Assembly: GCF_964340395.1 (NCBI RefSeq) | Contig: NC_135550.1 | Location: 15,390,408-15,454,407 of the forward strand | From: Glandiceps talaboti | Lineage: Eukaryota; Hemichordata; Enteropneusta; Spengelidae | Length of the DNA stretch: 64,000 bases | Reading direction: 5' to 3' | Shown here: one piece after another, positions 1 to 12,000 of the stretch | Numbering within the stretch: position 1 is the first letter of the stretch | How the letters are laid out: the number at the start of each line of letters is the position of its first letter | Notes under the pieces: model-generated | Database searches by the model: none | What the model was told of the DNA's origin: nothing | What the model saw: the letters and a program-made list of their open reading frames with translations, nothing else | Translations under genes and position numbers: made by a program

Positions 1-80
1 GACTACAATGAAAATAGCAGCGGATTGTACTTTAAATGAGCTTTGCTATTTTGATTACATTTTTAAAACTTTACTTCCAG

Positions 81-431
81 GAGTGTCTTCTGAGAATGAT
101 CAATGTGACGACATTACAGTATTGTACTGCACATCAATACTCCCTTATGATACTGTCAGTAGGACAAGTTTAATATATGGGAGTCAGACATTTGCCTTCA
201 ACCGTGTCAGTGGTATAATATCCCAAAACTGTTCTGCTTATGCCTCGGTAATTGCCTGCTGGGCACTGTTGCCAGAATGCTCACATGAAACTTCAGCAAC
301 CCATCAGTTACCTTGTGAGTCATTGTGTGAGATGGTCAAGGATGAATGCTCAGCATATCTTGGAAGCTATGATACTTGGTTGAACTGTGAGGTTTTTCCT
401 GATATTGGAAATTCTGATATATATTGTCCAG
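81..431 (+). CDS. Gene 1 exon: Frizzled CRD 1
   Basis: A 351-nt phase 1-1 exon encodes one complete Fz-like cysteine-rich domain: ten cysteines in Fz spacing, starting at QCDDIT, with LPYDT, an NCS glycosylation site, LLPEC, PC-x-SLCE and a final IYC. The acceptor is TTACTTCCAG and the donor G/GTTTGT. It is nearly identical to the next two exons, and the intron sequence before it is also shared. It differs from the typical module in having Glu before SLCE where most have Arg or Gln. Confidence 0.85.
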
Positions 432-3400
432 GTTTGTGTTTGGTCAGTTTCCTATGCATAGAATATCACACACTGGGAAGTAAGGTGCTACTGATAACGA
501 TGGGGGTTAATAGCTCAGAACACTACTTTCTATAGTGGCCTAAGTTAAAATAGAAGTGGACTCGATCAAAGTTATTGTATTTTAATGATTTCTGATTTCC
601 CAAAAGTATATCAGAACCCCATGACGCAGAACAACCAGTGTGGCTTACTGGGGGTCATTTACATTTACGTGAGTGAATTCGATTTTCTCTTCTTTTAGTG
701 GTTCTAGCTTATATACATTGGCATTTATGCATCATGGGGTTATGTTATTACTTTATATGTTCATCAAACAAATTTCGTGACCTATAGTCAAGTCATTTTG
801 TGACCTTGTAACGCTCACGCCCATTTGAATACACAAATCTTATTTAGAAAGTTAGAGTATTGCACAGTAACGATAATGCAAATATCAGTAGTATTGGTGC
901 GCACCTATGCAAGGAATCACCAGTATTCTAACATGTAATACTCGTTATATTTTGACCATTTAATATGATATCCTAACCACTTATAAAATGCAGTGGTAAT
1001 TGGTACATGTAGTTAAAAGTAAAAATATTGCACGTGAATCACAAGAAGAGTGGTTTTGTAGTAATATTTCTTTTAATTCAATGTCTTAGAAGCATTACCT
1101 CTCCAAAGTTAATTATCCTGTGAAACTGTTCTTGATGATGATGAGCTATCCTCGATCGAATTAAAAAAAAACTACATGACATTTTTCTTGTGATCGCTGC
1201 AATCAATCATTGATAATCTTCAGCCATTCAATTGCGCCTTAAAGGCCTTGGCTATAACGTTTAGGCAAGTTCAAAGGCTATAGAATTGTGAGAGAGCTCT
1301 AGCTAACATCATTCATTAAATGTCCATGGTTATTTAGTCAAATCATTAATATCTAAAATCCACAGTGGATTATAGTTTGTGTTTGATTTCAAATGATAGC
1401 ATTAGCATTGTAGAAAGTATGCAATTCAATTCGTGACAAATTGCGTCCAACCCGTCGACGATGATGAAAATAGCAGATTATATTTTGAATAGATTCCTGA
1501 GAATTTCGTCTAAATGTTATGACTACAATGAAAATAGCAGCGGATTGTACTTTAAATGAGCTTTGCTATTTTTATTACATTTTTAAAACTTTACTTCCAG
1601 GAGTGTCTTCTGAGAATGATCAATGTGATGACATTACAGTATCGTACTGCACATCAATACTCCCCTATGATACTGTCAGTAGGACAAGTTTAATATATGG
1701 GAGTCAGACATTTGCCTTCAACCGTGTCAGTGGTATAATATCCCAAAACTGTTCTGCTTATGCCTCGATAATTGCCTGCTGGGCACTGTTGCCAGAATGC
1801 TCACATGAAACTTCAGCAACCCATCAGTTACCCTGTCAGTCATTGTGTGAGCTGGTCAAGGATGAATGCTCAGCATATCTTGGAAGCTATGATACTTGGT
1901 TGAACTGTGATCTTTTTCCTGATATTGGAAATTCTGATATATATTGTCCAGGTTTGTGTTTGGTCATCAGTTTCCTGTGTATGAAATATCACACACTGGG
2001 AAGTAAGGTGCTACTGATAACGATAGGGGTTTAATAATTGATATTGATAATCTTCAGCCAATCAATTACGCCTTAAACACCTTGGCTATAACATTTAGGC
2101 AAGTTCAAAGATTGTACAATTGTGAAAGCGCTCTAACGAACATCACTCATAAAGTGTACACGATTATTTAGTCAAATCATTAATATCTAAAATCCACATT
2201 GGATTATAGTTTGTGTTTGATTTCAAATGATAGCATTAGCATTGTAGAAAGTATACAATTAAATTCGTGACAAATTGCGTCCAACCCTTCGACTATGATG
2301 AAAATATTAGATTGTATTGTGAATAGATTCCTGACAAATTTCGTCTAAATGTTAAGACTACAGTCAATGAAAAAGCAGCAGGTTGTACTTGGAATGAGCT
2401 CGGCTATTTTGACTACATTTTTAAAACTTTACTTCCAGGAGTGTCTTCTGAGAGTGATCAATGTAACAACATTAGAGTATCGGCATGCACATCAATACTC
2501 CCTTATGATACAGTCAATCGGACAAGTTTAATATATGGGAAACAGAGATTTGCCTTTAACACTGTCAGTGGTATAATATCCCAAAACTGTTCTGCTTATG
2601 CCTCGGTAATTGCCTGCTGGGCGTTGTTGCCAGAATGCTCACATGAAACTTCAACAACCCATCAGTTACCTTGTCAGTCATTGTGTGAGCTGGTCAAGAA
2701 TGAATGCTCAGCATATCTTGGAAACTCTAATACTTGGTTGAACTGTGAAGTTTTTCCTGTAATTGGAAATTCTGATATATATTGTCCAGGTTTGTGTATG
2801 GTCGCTTTCTATAAACGATATGCATCGTAAATTGGGAAGTAAGGTTGACGGCACTGTTGATGATAGCACCATGGTTGTAAATTGAGACTGACGTTGATTT
2901 AAGTTCTTGTTAATGATTTAGTGTTAGCATAACCTCATATGATCGAGTGCCAATGTGGCATACTCGGGGTATTTATCCAGGAGTATTTAACGTTGCACGA
3001 ATGGCCGTGGAGCTTTATATAAAGAGCAGCTGAAAACACTAAAAGTACGATTATTGTAGCAAATGTCCCGAGTATGCAAAACAGGAACTCGTGCACATAC
3101 ATTGGCATTTATGCATCACAAGGTTCTATAATCTTGTAGGGTTAACCCAAACAAATGTATGTAAAACTATAGCTGTGCACTTGAACATGGAACACTCGCG
3201 CTCATTTGCATATATACCTCTTAGTAGAAACTTTACAATAGTGTATAGCAAACAGCACTGTAACATGTAATATACTTGTTTAAATATCCTTTTAACCCTT
3301 TCATAGACTATAGTGGTTAAATCAACTGGCCAGTTGGTAGGTAAAATAAAGTAAAACTATCGCACGTGAATTACAAGAAGAATGGTTTTATAGTACTGAT

Positions 3401-5172
3401 TCGATTGCAGATATTTATCAAGTGTCTTGGAAGTATTACCTCTGTAAAATTAATCATACTATGAAACTGTTCTTCAAGCACCAAACGAAAAAAGACAGAT
3501 AATTTTTTAATTTGTGTAGTTATTTGTCCTCACACCAGTATTTCCTAAAATAAACATGACTTGTATACGTAGTATATGCTCTAGTTCACCTTGCGTACAT
3601 CTATTTGTTTAGGTTAGTGAAATCACCTGTCTTAAGTTCACTTTATGCATCCACTTTGAACGTTCTTTCACAGAGAATTCGTCCGAACCTATCATCACAG
3701 ATCAATGTGAAAACATTACTGTGTCCACATGTGCCAGTTTACTTCCATACAATACGGTTTACCTGGATGGAAACGACCAAGGAAACGTGTCCAAGATTAT
3801 CAACAACACAATTGCTGCTGACTGTTCCAAGTACGCCCCACTCATTGCATGTTGGTCGTTGCTACCAGAATGTTCCGCTGACGGAAATCACAGGTTGCCC
3901 TGTCAATCACTTTGTGAGGAAGTCAAAGAAGATTGTCTTCCTTTTATCCAAAGTCATAACTACTCACTCAATTGTGATAAATTTCCCGACATTGGCAATA
4001 GGGATATATATTGTCCAGGTTTGTGAAATTCATTGGTTGTTCAAGTTCAAGGAGGGACAAGTATTTGTTCCTCTCGGCACTGTAAGGTAAAGCCTCGTAA
4101 TGGGGTAAAGTAGATGGTAATGGTGAACTTGACTAGTTAAGGTCAATGTGGCAATAGTGTTGATTTGCACTTCTCTGTTTGTTCTGTCCACTTTGTTATG
4201 TACATTCTATGGCTGTCTCATTTGTATGGGGGTTTAATCTCAATACTTGTATGTCTTCGTGTTGGAAATTTCGAGTTCGGAGATGGTTAATCGTTTTCTT
4301 TGGAATCTTGGTAAATTCTCTTTCAGGCCCCACAGGTGCTCAATATGAGAAACCAAGATTGAAATGATTGGTGATATGTAAACGTAGTGGCTGTCAAGTT
4401 TACATGAACATTTAACATTGAAATGGACCACTTCATTTGTTTTATCCCCTCAGTACAATTCTGAAGACCAAATAATATGTATGCAGTATGTAATTATAAA
4501 AACATACATACATACATACATACATACATACATACATACATACATACATACATACATACACACACACCTACGTGCGTGTGTGCGTGCGTGCGTGCATGCA
4601 TGCATGCCTACATATGCCCGGAATCTCCACCAGTGTGAGAAATTGCGTTACACTCTGATCTTTGCACTCAGCTGACAGACCATATAAACTACATTCGATT
4701 CTCTCCCATATCTGCACTTGTACACAGGATTACTTGGACTTTGAGGAATTAACTCAGACTACATAAAGATTCATGTTCAAACCTATGTCTGCTCCAGAGC
4801 CATAGCAAAGCACTTAGCATCAGCTTCATTCATTTGACTTCCTTCCCAGTGCCTGCCTGCCTCTGCAAACTATCTTTTATTCTCATTAATGTCCAAATTT
4901 AGATAACACATGCCCATGGCTGAATAATAAATGCAAACCATAGTAAGTCTTGAGGAGGAGTGGCTATGTCCGAATGACTATTCTCAACAACATTGATAAG
5001 TGATCAATATGAATTCTATTTATGTATGAAATGTAGACCGTTGTCTTTCAGACCTCAAGTACTTTTGGAATCTTGTGTGGCCTAAATTCCATGTCCTTGA
5101 GAAAGTCTACCGACTTTTCAGTCATGATGTAGTTAAAGTATTGAATTTACTGAAATTATTAATGTCATCTGT

Positions 5173-5221
<49 letters not shown>

Positions 5222-5238
5222 ATACATACATACATACA

Positions 5239-5271
<33 letters not shown>

Positions 5272-8200
5272 GATTTATTTTAGACTATGTTGTTTATTTT
5301 AAAAATGTCCTTACAGCAGAAGATTTTTCGGTTTCCTGGACGTGTGAAAATGTTACAGCACCCGCGTGTAACGCTGTTCTCCCGTACAACGTGGCAGTGT
5401 TCGTGAATCCAAACTTAGACAACCAAAGAAATGTGTCTGCCATAATTGATGAAATAATTTCGTACAACTGTTCCGAGTACGCTGCATTGTTTATGTGTTC
5501 GATACTGTTACCGGAGTGTCCAACAAGTGGATATCCAGAGCCCCCCTGCCGAGCTCTGTGTGAGCTGGTCAGAGATGAATGTGTTTCATCGATTAACGAT
5601 ACGTGGATAGATTGCAACACATTTCCTGAAGTTGGAAACACAAATATAAATTGTCCAGGTTGGAGTTTTTCTTTTAATTTTTTTCACCAGATAGTAGCTA
5701 ACATGTAAATTACCACAATATATACATTTCTTTTAACAAGTACCTTCGTTAATATACTGTTGTCACCAAGTCTTGACAAGCAAAATATTATGTTTATATT
5801 GGCTAAGAAGTTCACGAATACAAAGAAATACTGTGTTCAGTATGGTTAAATCAAACACTATGGGTCCTCGATTAATGCATGTGATTGCATGTGTTATGAG
5901 GCTGCCACTCATTTCTTTTCAGCATAATATTTTCATCACTGCATTCGTGAACGTCGAAAGATGGCACTGTCTTCTTTTATTTTTTCAGATCTGTTATTTC
6001 GCTATCTTATGCCTGTTGTAACGGAGGTTCCCATTTATGTAACATGTCGTAATTCTCGCTGTAAATTAATATCTAAGCAAAATATAAAACATAGAACCAC
6101 CGTGACAATTTATTTACCAGGCTATGATTGTGAAATTCTCTCATACTTTCCCTTTCCAAGTCATCATACTATCCACTTGACTTCACCCTGGGTTATGTTG
6201 ATTGTGAATGTAGGCTCTGCTGTTGTTTGAGGTTCACACAAATATTAGATACTTCTCACTATCCATGCAATTTGAGATTCTATGATGTTGATCGTTCATA
6301 AATGACCTTACAGATAACTCAGTTGGCGTTTACCAGTGTGAAAATATCACAGAACCAGTATGCAACACTTTACTTCCATACAATATAACCGTCTTGCCAA
6401 GTCTACTCATCGAGAACCAGACCGAGGCACCTGAAATTGTAAAAGCCGCCATTTTGATGAACTGTTCACAATATGCACCATTGTTTGCTTGTGCGGCGAT
6501 GTTACCAGAATGTTCCAGCGATGGCAGCCCGTTGCTTCCTTGTCGATCTCTGTGTGAACTAATCTGGAACGAATGTACTTCTGTTAACGATTCATGGATT
6601 CCTCATGATTGCAACACATTTCCTGTAGTTGGAAATGCAGATATATATTGTCCAGGTTGGAGTTTTTCTTTTCCTTTGTTCCCTTTTTTTTGAACACCAG
6701 ATAGTATGCTAACTTGTAAATTACCACAGTATGTGTATTTATTTTAGCAAGTACCTTTGCTAGTATACAGTTGTCACCAAATAGTTGGACGAGGGGACAG
6801 TGTGAAAATGTGTTAACAAGTGAAATATTACATTTACATTGGCTAAGAAGTTCACCAATACAAAGAAGTACTGTGTTCTGTATGGTTAAATCAAACACTA
6901 TGGTCCTTGATTCAAGTATATGATTGCATGTATTATGAGGCTGCAGCTCATTTCATTTCATCGTAATATTTTCATCACCACACTCACGAACGTCGAAAGA
7001 TGGCACTGTCTCATTTTTTCTTATACATACATACATACATACATACATACATAATTTCTTATACATACATACATACATACATACATACATACATACATAC
7101 ATACATGCATGCATACATGCATACATACATACATACATAGTATGTAAACATACATATATGATTTATTTTAGAATATGTTGTTTATTTTAAAAATGTCCTT
7201 ACAGCAGAAGATGTTTCGGTGTCCTGGACGTGTGAAAATGTTACAGCACCTGCGTGTAACGCCGTTCTCCCGTACAACGTGGCAGTGTTTGTGAATCCAA
7301 ACTTCGACAACCAAGGAAATGTGTCTGCCATAATTGATGAAATAATTTCGTACAACTGTTCCGAGTACGCTACATTGTTTATGTGTTCGATACTGTTACT
7401 GGAGTGTCCAACAAGTGGATATCCAGAGCTCCCCTGCCGATCTCTGTGTGAGCTGGTCAGAGATGAATGTGTTTCATCGATTAACGATACATGGATTGAT
7501 TGCAACACATTTCCTGAAGTTGGAAACACAAATATATATTGTCCAGGTTGGAGTTTTTCTTTTCATTTTTTCATCTGATAGTAGCTAACATGTAAATTAC
7601 CACAGTATATATATTTCTTTTAACAAGTACTTTCGCTAACACACTGTTGTCACCAAGTCTTGACAAGCAAAATATTACGTTTACATTGGCTAAGAAGTTC
7701 ACCAATACAAAGAAGTAATGTGTTCTGTATGGTTAAATCAAACATTATGGTCCTTGATTCAAGTATATGATTTCATGTGTTATGAGGCTGCAGCTCATTT
7801 CATTTCATCGTAATATTTTCATCACTACACTCACGAACGTCGAAAGATGGCGCTGTCTCTTCTTTTCTTTACTGTTATTTCGCTATCTTATGCCTGTTGT
7901 AACGGAGGTTCCCATTTATATAAGGTGTCGCAATACTCGCTGTACGTGACAATTTATTTACCAGACTATGATTGTGAAATTCTCTCATACTTTCCCTTTC
8001 CAAGTCATCATACTATCCACTTGACTTCACCCTGGGTTATGTTGATTCTGAATGTAGGCTCTGCTGTAGTTTGGTGGTTTGAGGTTCACACAAATTTTAG
8101 ATACTTCTCACTATCCATGCAATTTGAGAATCTATGATGTTGATCGTTCATAAATGACCTTACAGATAACTCAGTTGGCGTTTACCAGTGTGAAAATATC

Positions 8201-8850
8201 ACAGAACCAGTATGCAACACTTTACTTCCATACAACATAACCGTCTTGCCAAGTCTACTCATCGAGAACCAGACCGAGGCAACTGCAATTGTAGAAGCCG
8301 CCATTTCGATGAACTGTTCACAATATGCACCGTTGTTTGCTTGTGCGGCGATGTTACCAGAATGTTCCAGCGATGGCAGCCCGTTGCTTCCTTGTCGATC
8401 TCTGTGTGAACTAATTTGGAACGAATGTACTTCTGTTAATGATACGTGGATAGATTGCGACACATTTCCTGTAGTTGGAAATGCAGATATATATTGTCCA
8501 GGTTGGAGTTTTCTTATCTCATCTTGTTTTGTTTTGTTTTATTTTATTTTATTTTATTTTATTTTATTTTATTTATATATTTTTTAAATTATCGTCACTA
8601 TTTATTGTTGTTTCAATACGTGGATCCCATTTTGCGCAATTCATATTGAATATGACAACTATGGACAAATCCTGCCAACATATCCATCCTTATACATCAA
8701 ACACTATGGTCCTTGATTCAAGTATGTGATTGCATGTATTATGAGGCTGCAGCTCATTTCAATTCATCGTAATATTTTCATCCTTAAATTCACGAACGTC
8801 GAAAGATGGTGCTGTCTCTTCTTTTCTTATACATACATACATATATACAT

Positions 8851-8885
<35 letters not shown>

Positions 8886-8890
8886 TACAT

Positions 8891-8921
<31 letters not shown>

Positions 8922-9010
8922 TACATACATACATACATACATACATACATACATACATACATACATACACACACACATACATACATACATACATACATAC
9001 ATACATACAT

Positions 9011-9045
<35 letters not shown>

Positions 9046-12000
9046 TACATACATACATACATACATACATACATACATACATACATACATACATGATTTA
9101 TTTTAGAATATGTTGTTTATTTTAAAAATGTCCTTACAGCAGAAGATTTTTCGGTGTCCTGGACGTGTGAAAATGTTACAGCACCTGCGTGTAACGCCGT
9201 TCTCCCGTACAACGTGGCAGTGTTCATGAATCCAAACTTCGACAACCAAGGAAATGTGTCTGCCATAATTGATGAAATAATTTCGTACAACTGTTCCGAG
9301 TACACTACATTGTTTATGTGTTCGATACTGTTACTGGAGTGTCCAACAAGTGGATTTCCAGAGCTCCCCTGCCGAGCTCTGTGTGAGTTGGTCAGAGATG
9401 AATGTGTTTCATCGATTAACGATACATGGATAGATTGCAACACATTTCCTGAAGTTGGAAACACAAATATATATTGTCCAGGTTGGAGTTTTTCTTTTCA
9501 TTTTTTTTCACCAGATAGTAGCAAACATGTAAATTACCACAGTATGTAAATTTCTTTTAACAAGTACTTCACACTGTTGTCACAAAGTCTTGACAAGCGA
9601 AATATTACATTTACATTGGTTAAGAAGTTCACCAATACAAAGAAATACTGTGTTCTGATCTGTGTGTTTAAATCAAACACTATGGGTCCTTGATTCAAGT
9701 ATGTGATTGCATGTGTTATGAGGCTGCAGCTCATTTCATTCCATCGTAATATTTTCATCACTACACTCACGAACGTCGAAAGATGGCGCTCTCTTCTTTT
9801 CTTTTCTGTTATTTCGCTATCTTATGCCTGTTGTAACGGAGGTTCCCATTTATATAAGGTGTCGCAATACTCGCTGTACGTGACAATTTATTTACCAGGC
9901 TATGATTGTGAAATTCTCTCATACTTTCCCTTTCCAAGTCATCATACTATCCACTTGACTTCACCCTGGGTTATGTTGATTCTGAATGTAGGCTCTGCTG
10001 TAGTTTGGTGGTTTGAGGTTCACACAAATATTAGATACTTCTCACTATCCTTGCAATTTGAGAATCTATGATGTTGATCGTTCATAAATGACCTTACAGA
10101 TAACTCAGTTGGCGTTTACCAGTGTGAAAATATCACAGAACCAGTATGCAACACTTTACTTCCATACAACATAACCGTCTTGCCAAGTCTACTCATCGAG
10201 AACCAGACCGAGGCAACTGCAATTGTAGAAGACGCCATTTCGATGAACTGTTCACAATATGCACCGTTGTTTGCTTGTGCGGCGATGTTACCAGAATGTT
10301 CCAGCGATGGCAGCCCGTTGCTTCCTTGTCGATCTCTGTGTGAACTAATCTGGAACGAATGTACTTCTGTTAATGATACGTGGATAGATTGCGACACATT
10401 TCCTGTAGTTGGACATGCAGATATATATTGTCCAGGTTGGAGTTTTCTTATCTCATCTTGTTTTGTTTTATTTTATTTTATTTTATTTTATTTTATTTTA
10501 TTTTATTTTATTTTATTTTATTTATTTATTTTATTTTATTTTATTTTATTTTATTTTATTTTATTTTATTTTATTTTATTTTATTTTATTTTATTTTATT
10601 TTATTTTATTTAATTTATATATTTTTTAAATTATCGTCACTATTTATTGTTGTTTCAATACGTGGTTCCCATTTTGCGCAATTCACATTGAATATGACAA
10701 CTATGGACAAATCCTGCCAACATATCCATCCTTATACATTTATATGCAAATGTCGCCGAAGGATGACGCTATCTTCTCCCGTGCTAAACCTCAATGCACC
10801 CCTGCTTTCACTTTCTTGATTTATAAAATTCTTCCAAGGAGTTCTTCCTTGTTTTTCTTACTGCATGACGTTTATACCAAGTGCGTTCGGTTGTGTAATG
10901 AAAGAAAGGCACCACCAATTCTAACCAGGTGACAAGGTTATGAAAAGAACATTGTTGTTGCTAACATATGCTGTGTTTTGATCACGGTGGTTGATGTTTC
11001 CTCTGGTCGACAGAGTTTTGGATGGCGATGGTATTGGTGACGGTCGCTAAGGTGTACACCGGTTGACAGAATTTTGGAATATCCTAATCTGCTTAATGTA
11101 AATTCTCAGATTCTGAGTTATTTTCTTAACATACCTCACACACCATAAAGTAAAATATCTCCTCGTTTAATTTTTTTTCACACTTTGTTAATCTATCGAT
11201 AATAATATCATTTACCTTATAGCATCAAACTGATCATTTTGTTTAAACGGTAATTGTTCAACTTTTCACTTATCACACACATATTCTGAAATTATTGAAT
11301 AATGCTTCTTATCTTCGAAAATTTTTTCCAGGAACCACTACCGAGTTTGGCCAATGTGAAAACATAACAGTTCACGAGTGCAACGCAACGCTTCCATACC
11401 ACTCAGCTGCTATTCCAAATCGATTTGTAGAGAACCTAGCCAACGTCTCATACGTTCTAAACAAAACGGAAAGTTTCAAAAATTGCTCCGAACACTTACA
11501 TTTATATATGTGTGCTGTATCAATGCCGCAGTGTTCGTCGACGGGGCTCCCAATATTTCCCTGTCGATCCCTGTGTGAACAAGTTAAAGAAGACTGCTCT
11601 GCCTACATTAGTGCTAATGACACTGGTTTATTTGACTGCGAGACATTTTCAATACTTGGCAATCGAGATATATATTGCCCAGGTTTGTTATACAGTACTG
11701 TAATTTGATTGGTGGTTAACAAGGTGGTATAATAAAAGTAAAATTGTGATGTGTCTGTTGTCATCTCGTATTATAAAACTCTTTATAAAATCTTCAAGGG
11801 TATTCGAATAACACAATTTTGTAATTTTGAATAGAAATATCTTACTGTCGGATAATTTCATGGCTTTCTCATGCATGACCTTTTCATGGCCCTCCAATGA
11901 TCAAATGACGGATTTGTTCCGTTACTCTTCTTTGGGTGACCTTTTTTTGTCTCTTCGCCATACCCGATGACGGGTTGTGCTGGTAATCAGTGTGGTATTC

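Larger units (their letters stand above)
5659..10099 (+). repeat. Tandemly duplicated cassette introns
   Basis: Introns between the six cassette Fz exons are homologous to each other. A block running from ATGAGGCTGCAGCTCATTTC to GAACGTCGAAAGATGG recurs after the A exons (about 5895-5965, 7782-7850, 9716-9787) and after B exons (about 6935-7005, 8740-8808). (CATA)n arrays at 7023-7138 and 8829-9093 sit before type A exons; (TTTTA)n is at 8525-8575. Type A exons are spaced 1,888 and 1,935 bp, type B exons 1,852 and 1,934 bp. Confidence 0.85.

Noticed and set aside
8726-9106. Long open frames on both strands (YIHT/YVCM repeats)
   Set aside because: They are translations of the (CATA)n microsatellite; same for frames at 4418-4675, 5075-5302, 6953-7138 and 48552-48964.
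9534-10071. Frames in the intron between CRDs 9 and 10
   Set aside because: Sequence is shared with the homologous cassette introns but frames are not conserved between copies, so it is treated as intron.
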